A stretch of DNA of 64,000 nucleotides from Pseudoalteromonas sp. MMG007 (GTDB taxonomy: Bacteria > Pseudomonadota > Gammaproteobacteria > Enterobacterales > Alteromonadaceae): the NCBI RefSeq assembly GCF_018100985.1, contig NZ_JAGJEI010000009.1, positions 88,819 to 152,818 of the forward strand. The letters run 5' to 3'. Below are positions 1 through 8,389 of this stretch, piece by piece. The notes under the pieces were generated by a model. The model worked only from the letters and a program-made list of their open reading frames with translations. It had not been told where the DNA came from and did not search any database. A program made the translations under genes and the position numbers. Numbering within the stretch: the first letter of the stretch is position 1; each line of letters begins with the position of its first letter.

Positions 1-803
1 CCAGGTATGGCGGTTGCAATTTGAAAAGCCCCATGATAAGCGCCGGCTTGTGTAGCGCTTTGGCCTGCTTCGGTTAAAATGCCCGGCAACCACGTAATGA
101 TGATGTAGTTTAAAAAAGAATTTAAACCTAACAATAGTGTAATTTGCCATGCAAGTGCATAACGCCAAATGCTTTTAGTCAGTGTTGAGGTATGCGCTGT
201 TTGCGTAGGTTTAGTGTGTTTATTTAATTGCGCCATCCATACAATTAAAGTGGTGATTGTAATAAGTGCACTTGCACCTAAAGCAAACTGCCAGCCCAAC
301 CCTTTATATTGGCTAAGCGGGTAAACTAACGCTGAAAACCCACCCGATGTAACGCCCATAGTCAATACATAAGCAGAGGTCATAACGGCGACTTTTGCGG
401 CAAAGTCGCGTTTTATTAAACTCGGTAATAAAACGTTAGCTATAGCAATACCCGCACCAATAATGGCGGTGCCAACAAACAGCATTATTGACGAATTAAT
501 CACACGCCCAGCAATACCCATTAATATTAAAAATACAGCAAAAAACAAAGTGCGCTCAAGCCCTTGGCGTTTAGCTAGGCTTGCTGCCATGGGCGATATA
601 ATCGCAAATGCAATAAGCGGTAACGTGGTGATAAACCCCGCCTGCGAAGCGGTTAAGCTAAAGTGCGCAATTATTTGATCAAGCACCGGCGCAACACCTG
701 TAAAAGGTGCACGTAAATTGGCAGCAATAAGTAAAATACCTATTACCAGTAATACGCCTGAAAAGCGCGACGTGCCGGTATTGCTTTGAGGTGTGTGTGT
801 CAT
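1..803 (-). CDS. MFS transporter, CynX/NimT family (partial)
   Basis: The reading frame starts at the ATG at 803 on the minus strand and stays open to the left edge, so the 3' end is outside the window. The visible translation is strongly hydrophobic with repeated helices. It begins MTHTPQSNTG, followed by a helix containing LLIAANLRAPFTGVAPVL, a signature of the CynX/NimT branch of the major facilitator superfamily (cyanate and 2-nitroimidazole transporters). It is an inner-membrane carrier and the substrate cannot be told. It is divergent from an AraC-type regulator 99 bp away, the arrangement of nimT/nimR (yeaN/yeaM) in E. coli, which suggests that the neighbour controls it. Confidence 0.85.
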   Translation of the reverse strand, partial: MTHTPQSNTGTSRFSGVLLVIGILLIAANLRAPFTGVAPVLDQIIAHFSLTASQAGFITTLPLIAFAIISPMAASLAKRQGLERTLFFAVFLILMGIAGRVINSSIMLFVGTAIIGAGIAIANVLLPSLIKRDFAAKVAVMTSAYVLTMGVTSGGFSALVYPLSQYKGLGWQFALGASALITITTLIVWMAQLNKHTKPTQTAHTSTLTKSIWRYALAWQITLLLGLNSFLNYIIITWLPGILTEAGQSATQAGAYHGAFQIATAIP

Positions 804-902
804 TATTAAAATAAGTTAGCTAATTATGGGCGCTAGTATAATTAAATCAGCACTATTATAATTTAGCTATACTGACATTAAATAACTAAAAACTGACAAA
901 AT

Positions 903-1685
903 ATGTTTGAGCCTGAAGGGTGGGGATACCTACAAAACTACGAGCACATGGTACAGCCCATAATTGCCAAAGTTGATACCGCACAAGGCAGTAAAGAATA
1001 CCCTTTACATACTCACCCAAAGGGGCAATTAATATTAGCGCTTGATGGCTATGTAACCTGTGAAGCGGCAAATAAAATGTGGATGGTGCCAACCCACAGC
1101 GCTATTTGGGTGCCAGCTAATACGAGCCACAGTAATCGCGCATCAGATAACGCCAATTTATGCTTTGTATTTATTAATGCCAACCAAAAAGGCATGCCCA
1201 CGCACACCTGTACTTTGGCTATAACTCCCCTTGTTAAAAGTTTAATGCTTAAGCTTGCAAGCGAAAACCAAGCTTATAGCGAAGGTGATAAAACCGCGCG
1301 TTTAGCCCAAGTATTGTTTGATTTATTAATAGAAATGCCAACCCAGCCGCTTGATTTTGCGCTTTCTAAGCATGTGGTAATACAAACCATGAGCCGGGAG
1401 TTAATAGAGCAACCTAATAACCGCAAAACCCTTGCGCAATGGGCAGTACAATTTGCATTAACTGAACGTACGTTGGCGCGACTTATAAAAAAGCAAACCG
1501 GCATGACCTTTGGTAAGTGGCGAACGCAGCTACATATAATTACAGCATTGCAGGCACTATCAGATGGGCAAAGCGTACAGCAAGTGTCGGAGTTATTAGG
1601 GTATGAATCGGTGAGTGCGTTTATAACTATGTTTAAAAAGGTAATGGGAAAATCGCCCACTAAATACATGGGCGATTTAAATTAA
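903..1685 (+). CDS. AraC family transcriptional regulator, NimR-like
   Basis: This 260-residue protein has an N-terminal cupin-type sensing domain (about residues 30-110, with HTHPKGQL and a histidine-containing strand near NTSHSNRA). The C-terminal AraC double helix-turn-helix spans about 155-255 and includes LAQWAVQFALTERTLARL and the second recognition unit VSELLGYESVSAFITMFKK. Length and domain order match the E. coli NimR (YeaM) type. It lies head to head with an MFS transporter gene and probably represses or activates it. The ATG at 903 lacks a clear Shine-Dalgarno sequence; an internal Met at residue 16 is an alternative start. A TATAAT-like hexamer sits in the AT-rich intergenic region. 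Confidence 0.85.
   Translation: MFEPEGWGYLQNYEHMVQPIIAKVDTAQGSKEYPLHTHPKGQLILALDGYVTCEAANKMWMVPTHSAIWVPANTSHSNRASDNANLCFVFINANQKGMPTHTCTLAITPLVKSLMLKLASENQAYSEGDKTARLAQVLFDLLIEMPTQPLDFALSKHVVIQTMSRELIEQPNNRKTLAQWAVQFALTERTLARLIKKQTGMTFGKWRTQLHIITALQALSDGQSVQQVSELLGYESVSAFITMFKKVMGKSPTKYMGDLN
1650..1678 (-). terminator. Hairpin, possible terminator of the TonB receptor gene
   Basis: A 10-bp perfect stem (AAATCGCCCA / TGGGCGATTT) with a 9-nt loop lies inside the last codons of the regulator gene and just past the stop of the convergent receptor gene. On the minus strand the stem ends in TTTT followed by CCC, so it is only a moderate rho-independent terminator. On the plus strand there is no U tract. 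Confidence 0.4.
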
Positions 1686-1697
1686 GCTAAATGTGTT

Positions 1698-3758
1698 TTA
1701 CCAAGTATACGTGGCTGAAAGCATAGCGTTACGTGGCTTGCCAGGAAAGTACCTGTCGCCAGTAAAACTAGTGTAATCAGCACGCTCTGCGTAAGCTTCG
1801 TCGGTAAGGTTAATTATACGTGCAAGCACTTCTAGCTTATTGGTAACTTGCCACTTTGCACGTAAGCTTAAAATGTCATGTCCGTCGTAGCTATGAAGGT
1901 TTTCTGGGTCGGTATAGTAACTACTTACGCTATGCCATTGCAGTGCAAGCGCTAGGTTATTAAAGGCTTGCCAATTTAAATCAAGATTAGCAATGTTGCG
2001 CGGCGCAGTATCTACCTCATTGCCGTTAATATTTAAGCCACTCACTAACTGGTTATTAGTATAGGTATGCTTTGCATGTGTACCTGCAAATTGTAAGTTA
2101 AGTGTTTTATTTAATGCATAATCTAATTCAAGCTCAATACCTCTGTGGCGAGAGCTGCCATTATTAACGTTAAAAAAGTCGCTATCGCGATAAATAGTGT
2201 TGTGCTTGCTCATGGCATACACAGCCAATGCATAACTCACATCGCTGTAATATCCCTTTAAACCAAGCTCGGCATTATTAGCTATTTCTGGGTTTAAATT
2301 AGTGGTGGTTTGTTCGCGTTGTAATTGATATAGCTCAGCCGCTTGGGGCGCTCTATAGCCACGCGAAAAGTTAGCATATACGGTATTGTTGTTATTGACC
2401 TTATAGCTTACCCCTAGCTTAGGCGATGTATTGCTAAAGCTATTTTTACCACTTGCTGGGCGGCTATAACGGCAACCGCCAAAGCCACATTCACTGCCGT
2501 CGTCTTTTGTGCGGCCACTAAGCATATTATTAGTGTAATCGTACTGCATATGCTCATATCTTAGGCTTGCGCTAATAAACCACTTATTTAATTGCCAATC
2601 AATAGATGCAAATGGCGCATACAGTGTTGCGTTTACGTCGTAATCGTAGTGTTTGCCTTGTGGAACTGTAGCAACTAAAAATGCAGAGCCCTGAGTTGGC
2701 TCGTTTTGGCTTTGTGTAAAATCGCTGCGGGTATATTCGCCATCAAGCCCTAGGTTTACTTTTATATTACTTTGTAAATTGTGCTGATAAAGAGATTGTA
2801 CACCAAAGCCTGTTTGGCTATTGGTTTCAAGTGGGGTGCCGGGTAAAAAGTGCTTAAAAAAGTCCATGCTTTGGTCGCGCACATAAGGCGTAATAGAAAG
2901 CACATTGCCGTTTTTTAATTGCCATTGGGCATTGCTCCATGCTCTAAATGAGCTGGCTTTTCTAAATGCATCGGGGTCAAAGTTTTGCTGCGCTATATCT
3001 TCGTTTTTATAGCTTTCAAAACCTGTAATAAAGCCCGCTGTTTGCTGATCTAAATTTGTGTATGTAAGGCCGGAGGTAAGTAACAGGTTGTCGTTTTCAA
3101 AGCGGTGGCGAATATTTACTTTTTGCTGTTTAACGCTTTCGTCATCGCGATAACCCGTGTCGTCAGTCACACTTGCGTTAATGCCAATCCCACTGTTGCC
3201 ATAGTCTTTCCCTGCGCGTAATTTATAACGAGCATAACCGTATGAGCCGTAATCAACGCCAACAAGTCCGCCGCCTTGGGTGGTGTCTGGTGTTATTACA
3301 TTAATAACACCATGCACGGCGTTAGAGCCATAAAGGGCAGAGCCTGGGCCTTTTAATACTTCAATACGCTTTGCCATTTCGCTATGCGCTTCAAATAGCT
3401 CGTTTATATTACAAAAGCCCGCAGCGCGAAGTGGTATGCCATCTTCAAGGGTGAGTATACCGCCACAGGCTGCCGCGCCCGAGAGTACAGGCGAGCGAAG
3501 TGCAGGTAAATACTCTTGCCCGTTACCCCGTTGTACATTTGCGCCAGCAATACGCTGTAATGATTCTTCAACATGCGTTGGCGCAATACTGTTTAATTGC
3601 GCCTCAGATAAGGTGCTAATAGTAAGAGGAAGAGGAGTGGCAAGTGCTTCTGTACGCGATGCGGTGGTTGTTATGGTTTCTATAGCATCATTGTTTTGAG
3701 TATCAGCAATTGCAATATGGCTTAGTGGCAATAGCAGCGGTAAAAAATAAGGTTTCAT
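1698..3758 (-). CDS. TonB-dependent outer membrane receptor
   Basis: The product is a 686-residue outer membrane receptor. The start is placed at the ATG at 3758 because it is preceded by AAAGGA at good spacing and opens a signal peptide (MKPYFLPLLLPLSHIAIAD); a longer frame to 3815 lacks this support. After the signal comes a TonB-box-like ETITTTASR segment. The plug domain contains GGILTLEDGIPL, IEVLKGPGSALYGSNAVHGVINVIT and neighbouring strands. The rest alternates as beta-barrel strands and ends in an aromatic residue (TYTW), as outer membrane barrels do. The ligand cannot be told: two Cys-containing loops are visible, but no Fur box was found upstream. It may be cotranscribed with the DUF1275 and binding-protein genes upstream. 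Confidence 0.9.
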   Translation of the reverse strand: MKPYFLPLLLPLSHIAIADTQNNDAIETITTTASRTEALATPLPLTISTLSEAQLNSIAPTHVEESLQRIAGANVQRGNGQEYLPALRSPVLSGAAACGGILTLEDGIPLRAAGFCNINELFEAHSEMAKRIEVLKGPGSALYGSNAVHGVINVITPDTTQGGGLVGVDYGSYGYARYKLRAGKDYGNSGIGINASVTDDTGYRDDESVKQQKVNIRHRFENDNLLLTSGLTYTNLDQQTAGFITGFESYKNEDIAQQNFDPDAFRKASSFRAWSNAQWQLKNGNVLSITPYVRDQSMDFFKHFLPGTPLETNSQTGFGVQSLYQHNLQSNIKVNLGLDGEYTRSDFTQSQNEPTQGSAFLVATVPQGKHYDYDVNATLYAPFASIDWQLNKWFISASLRYEHMQYDYTNNMLSGRTKDDGSECGFGGCRYSRPASGKNSFSNTSPKLGVSYKVNNNNTVYANFSRGYRAPQAAELYQLQREQTTTNLNPEIANNAELGLKGYYSDVSYALAVYAMSKHNTIYRDSDFFNVNNGSSRHRGIELELDYALNKTLNLQFAGTHAKHTYTNNQLVSGLNINGNEVDTAPRNIANLDLNWQAFNNLALALQWHSVSSYYTDPENLHSYDGHDILSLRAKWQVTNKLEVLARIINLTDEAYAERADYTSFTGDRYFPGKPRNAMLSATYTW

Positions 3759-3832
3759 ACATTCCTTTAAGGTAAGTAACGCTTTATTAACGCCATGGTA
3801 AGGTGTTTTAAACAATTTTTAAACCGATTGCG

Positions 3833-4489
3833 TTAAAGTGTGCGAACTCTATAAACCCTATACGTTACTGATAAAACAAAGCACGCCAGTGCAGGCACTA
3901 CCAAAGCGCGTAGTGAGTAATACTCAAATAAAATAAACCCAGTAATACCGCCAAGTAAAAAACCAATAATAATAAGTAAAAACATTACACCTTTTCGGGT
4001 ATCAAAGGTTTCGCCTTTAAGTGCTTTACCTATCATTAGGCCAAGGTCGGTAAAAATTCCGGTTAAGTGAGTAGTACGCACTACGGCGCCGCTATAATTA
4101 GTGGCTAACGCATTTTGTAAACCACACGCGGCGCTGGCAAGTGTAATGCCATAAACATAAGACTGGTCGAGCAAATAAGCACTTAAGAGCAGTAAAAGGC
4201 CTTCAATAAATAATAAGGTGTCGTAATGGCGTCCAAGCTTTAACGAACCACCAGTGAGTAAAAAGCCAGAAAGCGCCGAGCCCAGCATAAAGCTTACAGT
4301 TATACTTATAAGTAATAACGCAGCAGAGGTACTGCTCATTAGTTTTATACCAAGTAAAGTAACACTGCCTGAAAGGTGAGAAATGGCCTGATGCTCAAAT
4401 CCTAACAATCCTACCGCATTTACAACGCCAGCAATAAAAGCGAGCGCAAACGCGCCATATTCAACCCATTTTGGTAGTTTTGTAAACAT
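3833..4489 (-). CDS. YoaK family (DUF1275) membrane protein
   Basis: This 218-residue integral membrane protein has about six hydrophobic segments. The N-terminal part carries the family hallmark GVVNAVGLLGFEHQAISHLSG, typical of the YoaK/DUF1275 group, whose biochemical role is not established. It sits between the periplasmic binding protein gene (29 bp upstream) and the TonB receptor gene (74 bp downstream) on the same strand, so the three may form an operon concerned with uptake. That functional link is inference. Confidence 0.85.
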   Translation of the reverse strand: MFTKLPKWVEYGAFALAFIAGVVNAVGLLGFEHQAISHLSGSVTLLGIKLMSSTSAALLLISITVSFMLGSALSGFLLTGGSLKLGRHYDTLLFIEGLLLLLSAYLLDQSYVYGITLASAACGLQNALATNYSGAVVRTTHLTGIFTDLGLMIGKALKGETFDTRKGVMFLLIIIGFLLGGITGFILFEYYSLRALVVPALACFVLSVTYRVYRVRTL

Positions 4490-4518
4490 TAAATATCTCG
4501 TAAATATAATCGTGGTTA

Positions 4519-5205
4519 TTATTTTTGATTTTTAAAACGTGTTATTTGTTCATCAACCAACTTGGTATCTATTACGCCGTGTTTAAAGGCTATATAAACG
4601 GGAAGTGTAAACTCATTTAATTGCCTAGCTGTTATGTTTTTATGGCTTTTTGAATACCATAACCCAGCTTGATAATTAGTTATGGCGTAATCAACACGGT
4701 TTTTTTCAAGTAGTTCAAAAGTGGCTTTAGTTGAGAACGAGCGCATTAAATTACTATCATCAATGTTGTAATGTGCAGCAAGCACGTTTGGCAAAGCAAC
4801 CCCTCTTAACATAGCTATACGGGCATCTGATAAATCCGTTGTGTTTAACTGCTCCTTGGTTTTACCAAATAAACCAAATTGAGTGATATGCACTGGCTCA
4901 CTGGTAAAGTCTAAATATTGAGAGCGCTCTTTGTTATTTGCCAACGAAAAGTAGCAATCGTAATACCCGAGTGTCATTTCTTTTTTAATGCGTGCCCACG
5001 GTAAATGCACCACATCAATGTTTAAATTTAATTTACGCTCAATAAACCTTAAGTATTCTATATCAAGGCCAGAAAAGGTATTGGTTTGCTCATCGTATAT
5101 TGTAAAAGGAGGGTAGTGCGTGGTTGCACAGCGAAGCGTTTTATTAGGCGCTGCCAATAATAGCTGAGAAAAAGTTAAAGCTAAAAACATCAATACAGCG
5201 CGCAT
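4519..5205 (-). CDS. Periplasmic substrate-binding protein, SBP_bac_3 type
   Basis: This is a 228-residue protein when started at the ATG at 5205, which has TTGGAT upstream; a GTG six bases further out is also open. An N-terminal signal peptide (MRAVLMFLALTFSQLLLAAP) leads into the amino-acid-binding fold: LRCATTHYPPFTIYDE near the N terminus and FSGLDIEYLRFIERKLNLNI shortly after, then PWARIKKEMTLGYYDCYFSLANNKERSQYLDF, cited here only as the position of the family motif (about residues 75-105). No permease or ATPase genes lie next to it, so it may act as an orphan solute binder or sensor. The ligand is unknown. Confidence 0.8.
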   Translation of the reverse strand: MRAVLMFLALTFSQLLLAAPNKTLRCATTHYPPFTIYDEQTNTFSGLDIEYLRFIERKLNLNIDVVHLPWARIKKEMTLGYYDCYFSLANNKERSQYLDFTSEPVHITQFGLFGKTKEQLNTTDLSDARIAMLRGVALPNVLAAHYNIDDSNLMRSFSTKATFELLEKNRVDYAITNYQAGLWYSKSHKNITARQLNEFTLPVYIAFKHGVIDTKLVDEQITRFKNQK

Positions 5206-5329
5206 AAACACAAATCCAAAATTTTTTATAAGTATAGAACCTGAACGCTTATTATACAGATTAATTGCCTTTTATTGTGTTGATCCTTGTATTTTTATAT
5301 CGCGTATAAAATGAATTTGTGAGAGCCAC

Positions 5330-5578
5330 ATGTTTAACGCAGAGCAGCAATCGCGCATTATTGAAATGGCGTGGGAAGATAGAACACCATACGAGGCAAT
5401 AGAGCAGTTGTATGGGCTTAAATACCCGCAGCTGGTGGTATTTATGCGCGAAAACATTTCAAAGGGAAGTTTTAAAGTATGGCGTAAACGCCATGCAGGG
5501 CGCACAACAAAGCATTTAAAACTTCGCGATCCGTCAATAATGCGCAGCCATTGTAAAACGCAATATAAGCATCGCTAG
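5330..5578 (+). CDS. TIGR03643/DUF2805 family small protein
   Basis: The protein is 82 residues. The sequence IIEMAWEDRTPYEAIEQLYG, followed by VVFMRENISKGSFKVWRKR and the basic tail GRTTKHLKL, matches the conserved small-protein family TIGR03643 (DUF2805). Its length is normal for the family. The function is not known; the basic, helical character would suit nucleic-acid binding, but that is inference. A GAGAG ribosome-binding site precedes the ATG. Confidence 0.85.
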   Translation: MFNAEQQSRIIEMAWEDRTPYEAIEQLYGLKYPQLVVFMRENISKGSFKVWRKRHAGRTTKHLKLRDPSIMRSHCKTQYKHR

Positions 5579-5654
5579 TTTTAAAATCGTTGTTTCATAC
5601 AATGTTCAGCCGTGTTTGTTAATCTTTAGTTATTAACTACACGAGAGAATATGT

Positions 5655-6017
5655 ATGAAAGCACCTATTTATACCGCTTTAATCGCATTTGCTTTATTTT
5701 CAATGAATGCGGATGCAAAGCCACATAAAGAAAAGCATGGTTATAAACACGGCCATAATAAGCATTATTCAAATAAGCACTATGACGATAATCACCTTTC
5801 TAAAAAAGAGGAGAAAAAGTTAATACGTGCAGGCTGGACTCCACCGGGCTTAAGTAAACGTTATTATCGTGGCGATTATTTAGATCGTGATATATACAAG
5901 CGAGGAAGAGTGATTGAACGCTCTAAAGATAATGGTACAGTGCGTATAGAAGTTGACCATACTATAATTCACATGGTGCGAGATACTCGAGAAATACTCT
6001 CTATTTTAAGCCGTTAA
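5655..6017 (+). CDS. Exported RcnB-like/CigR-like protein
   Basis: This 120-residue protein has a signal peptide (MKAPIYTALIAFALFSMNADA) and then a very His/Lys-rich stretch (about residues 23-50). The C-terminal domain contains GWTPPGLSKRYYRGDYL and ends with a hydrophobic VDHTIIHMVRDTREIL segment. The layout, with its PPGL motif, resembles RcnB/CigR-type periplasmic proteins. The His-rich region could bind metal ions, which is inference. It is followed after 23 bp by the endonuclease/exonuclease/phosphatase gene, so the two are probably cotranscribed. Confidence 0.65.
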   Translation: MKAPIYTALIAFALFSMNADAKPHKEKHGYKHGHNKHYSNKHYDDNHLSKKEEKKLIRAGWTPPGLSKRYYRGDYLDRDIYKRGRVIERSKDNGTVRIEVDHTIIHMVRDTREILSILSR

Positions 6018-6040
6018 GTTAACTTTAAAAGGATATTATT

Positions 6041-7120
6041 ATGTTTGTAGCGCTGACTTTAATTATTGGCTTTTTTTTACTCGTGACTTTGTTACCTATG
6101 TCATACAGTCAGCATTATTTAGTTCGTAGCTGTGACTTTGTTCGTTTACAAGTTTTTTATATCGCTAGCTTTGTTGCTTTAGTATCGTTCTTTTTATTAT
6201 GGCAAAGTAGCTACACTGGATATTTGCTGACGGCTTTAACGTCAATCGTCATTATGGCTCTGCAAGGAAAATGGATTTTTCCTTACACTTGGCTTGCCAA
6301 AAAAGAAGTTAAAACGGCGTCAGTAAGCGAAGATCACAGTGTAAGAATAATGTCTGCTAATGTGCTTATGTCAAACCACAATAGCGAGCAACTTATTTCA
6401 CTGGTTAATAAGCACCAGCCTGATTTATTAATAACACTTGAAAGCGATAGCTGGTGGGAAAACAAGTTATCGGTACTTAAAAAGCACTACCCATACTTTA
6501 TAGAGTGCCCAAAAGACAACCGCTACGGTATGCACTTATACAGTAAATTTAAAATTCTTGATGCTCAAATATGTGAGTTAATTGAAGATGATATACCTTC
6601 AATTCATATATTGTTTGAAAACGATGAAGGCCTGCAAATGCAAGGGCACTTTATTCATCCCGCTCCACCAAGCCCAACTGAAGAAGACTCATCGCGCCCA
6701 CGCGACTCAGAGCTAATAATGGTGGCAAAAGCACTTAAAAATCCAACTAGGCCAACAATTGTAGCCGGTGATTTAAACGACGTGGCATGGTCGCGTAGCA
6801 CCCGTTTATTTATGCAAATAAGTGGTTTTTTAGACCCGCGCAAAGGCCGCGGTTTTTATAATACTTTTCATGCGAGTTACTTTTTTATGCGCTGGCCGCT
6901 CGATCATTTATTTCACAGCCAAGGGTTTAAAGTAAAACGTATTAAGCGCCTTGCAAAATATGGCTCAGACCACTTTGCACTGCTTACCGAACTGGTGTTT
7001 GAAAATGCTAAGCAGCATTCACTAGAAGATAAATCAGACGAGCTTAAGCAAGAAGAAATACAAGAGCTTGCTATGAGCAAAGCCGATAAGCGAAAAGTGC
7101 CAAGGTTTGAGGAGAGCTAG
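6041..7120 (+). CDS. Membrane-anchored endonuclease/exonuclease/phosphatase family protein
   Basis: The protein is 359 residues. Three hydrophobic segments occupy about residues 1-80, then a cytoplasmic or periplasmic EEP (DNase I/exonuclease III-fold) domain from about 95 to 320. Fold motifs in order are IMSANVL, the acidic PDLLITLESDSWW, FIHPAPPSPTEED, the metal/phosphate site VAGDLNDVAWS, WPLDHLF and the C-terminal KYGSDHFALLTEL. These carry the expected Asn, Glu, Asp-His and SDH residues. Members cleave phosphodiesters of nucleic acids or lipids and the substrate here is not clear. The acidic tail (after 325) is unusual. AAAAGGA precedes the ATG. Confidence 0.85.
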   Translation: MFVALTLIIGFFLLVTLLPMSYSQHYLVRSCDFVRLQVFYIASFVALVSFFLLWQSSYTGYLLTALTSIVIMALQGKWIFPYTWLAKKEVKTASVSEDHSVRIMSANVLMSNHNSEQLISLVNKHQPDLLITLESDSWWENKLSVLKKHYPYFIECPKDNRYGMHLYSKFKILDAQICELIEDDIPSIHILFENDEGLQMQGHFIHPAPPSPTEEDSSRPRDSELIMVAKALKNPTRPTIVAGDLNDVAWSRSTRLFMQISGFLDPRKGRGFYNTFHASYFFMRWPLDHLFHSQGFKVKRIKRLAKYGSDHFALLTELVFENAKQHSLEDKSDELKQEEIQELAMSKADKRKVPRFEES

Positions 7121-7136
7121 TTGTTAGCTCGTGTAG

Positions 7137-7162
7137 GTCGGATAAGCGAAGTGCCATCCGAC
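7137..7162. repeat. REP-like palindromic element
   Basis: GTCGGAT (7137-7143) and ATCCGAC (7156-7162) form a stem around AAGCGAAGTGCC, within TGTAGGTCGGATAAGCGAAG. This resembles REP/BIME-type intergenic palindromes of gammaproteobacteria. A second short hairpin (GAGCTA/TAGCTC, 7114-7130) overlaps the stop codon of the preceding gene. Only one copy was seen in this window. Confidence 0.5.
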
Positions 7163-7206
7163 ACAGTAAAATACCTTGCCAATTATAATCAATATTTGTG
7201 TTGTCG

Positions 7207-7260
7207 AGTGGCAGGAGAGCGCCAATTTTAAACAGTGATAACGCTCTGTTAAGTGCCACT
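7207..7260. repeat. Hairpin with GTTAAGTGCCAC terminal repeat
   Basis: AGTGGCA (7207-7213) pairs with TGCCACT (7254-7260) and AGAGCG (7216-7221) pairs with CGCTCT (7242-7247), leaving GTTAAG unpaired in one arm. The outer sequence GTTAAGTGCCAC (7248-7259) recurs as its exact complement at 8390-8401, on the other side of the kinase gene. On the minus strand the arm begins with ACTTAAC, which fits the integron core-site consensus RYYYAAC, but no GTTRRRY partner closes it. It may be a decayed attC site or a terminator for readthrough on the plus strand (TTTTT follows). Confidence 0.45.
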
Positions 7261-7270
7261 TTTTAGGTGA

Positions 7271-8353
7271 CTACTGCTTACTAAACAGTGCTTCAAACTT
7301 AGTCCAAGCATTATATAAATGAAGATGATATGTACTTAGTGGCTCTGACTTGAGTTCATTGCCAAGATGCATTTCAATAGCTCGCAGTCGATCGTAATCA
7401 CGATTACTCAGTACTTCGATTTGTTGAAGCAAAAATGCCTTTATCTCATCGAGTGACGGTCTTTCTTCTGGACTTATAGACAGCATTGTCTGAATAAAAT
7501 CTTTATATTTACTATCAAGGTTCTGCTCTTGATCTATAATACAACAGCCATTTTTGATCCATTTCTTCCATTCGTCGCTTCTCACCCACTTTTTAGTATT
7601 ACCCTCTTTAGGCGCAGGCCAAAAGTCAGCTAACTTAATACCTACAGGGTGAAAGCCATTAGTTAAAAACTCATATAAGATTACACCTAGAGCAAAAATA
7701 TCTGTTTTCTCAGATAATTCCTCATGACTCCATTGCTCTGGCGCTACATAAGGCCTTGTGCCATCATAATTACCATAGTTCCTAAACGCATTGGCTAAAC
7801 CAAAGTCAGCAACCATAGCAAACTTGTAGACATCTAGATTTTCAGGTTCACGCAGGTTTAATTTGAGATCTCGAATAAAGATATTTCCAGGTTTCAGGTC
7901 TTGATGACACACCAAACCATTTGCATAACAATGATTGAGGCCTAAACAGACGTAGTAGATTAGGGATAATTTCTCTACTTCTGAAGAGGTTCCAGTTTTC
8001 ATAAGTTTATTTAAATCACTGCCCCAATAACGAAACAGCGCAATAGGTACTCCCATCACTTCATCGAAGTGATAAGCCCAGTTCACAAATGAATTATGAT
8101 AATAGTCCAGTTGGTTTTTCAATTCTTGAACAAAGCGACTTGCTGTTTCTTCTTTAGAGACACCTTTTTTAAGCTTAGGGACTTTCACACATATGTATCT
8201 TGAAGCAACAACAGCTTCACCTTGATCAAAAATATAAATATCACCTGCCATTCCAGATGTTTTAGCGATACATTCCGTATTGCCCTTTAAACGGGTAGAC
8301 AACATGAACTCTTTGTATTTTTCTTCTAGTGAATAAAAATCAATATTTTCCAT
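7271..8353 (-). CDS. Hanks-type serine/threonine protein kinase
   Basis: This 360-residue cytoplasmic protein has no visible membrane segment and carries a complete eukaryotic-like kinase domain. The motifs are: a glycine-containing first strand (SGMAGDIYIF, about 33-42); the ATP lysine K57 (ICVKVPK); an alpha-C Glu near 77; the catalytic loop HQDLKPGN at 150-157 (D152, K154, N157); DFG at 183-185; APE at 204-206; and TDIFALGVILYEFLTNG in the F helix. All catalytic residues are present, so it should be active. About 50 residues beyond the kinase fold are unassigned. The start is 36 bases past an attC-like core site and its 3' end is followed by a second palindrome, so it looks like a mobile cassette gene. 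Targets are unknown. A defence or stress role is inference from context. Confidence 0.9.
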   Translation of the reverse strand: MENIDFYSLEEKYKEFMLSTRLKGNTECIAKTSGMAGDIYIFDQGEAVVASRYICVKVPKLKKGVSKEETASRFVQELKNQLDYYHNSFVNWAYHFDEVMGVPIALFRYWGSDLNKLMKTGTSSEVEKLSLIYYVCLGLNHCYANGLVCHQDLKPGNIFIRDLKLNLREPENLDVYKFAMVADFGLANAFRNYGNYDGTRPYVAPEQWSHEELSEKTDIFALGVILYEFLTNGFHPVGIKLADFWPAPKEGNTKKWVRSDEWKKWIKNGCCIIDQEQNLDSKYKDFIQTMLSISPEERPSLDEIKAFLLQQIEVLSNRDYDRLRAIEMHLGNELKSEPLSTYHLHLYNAWTKFEALFSKQ

Positions 8354-8389
8354 CTACTTCTCTACAGATTTGTACGTATACTCGTAACC

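Noticed and set aside
1274..1669. 131-residue minus-strand ORF inside the AraC-type regulator gene
   Set aside because: Shadow frame of the regulator; no recognisable protein features.
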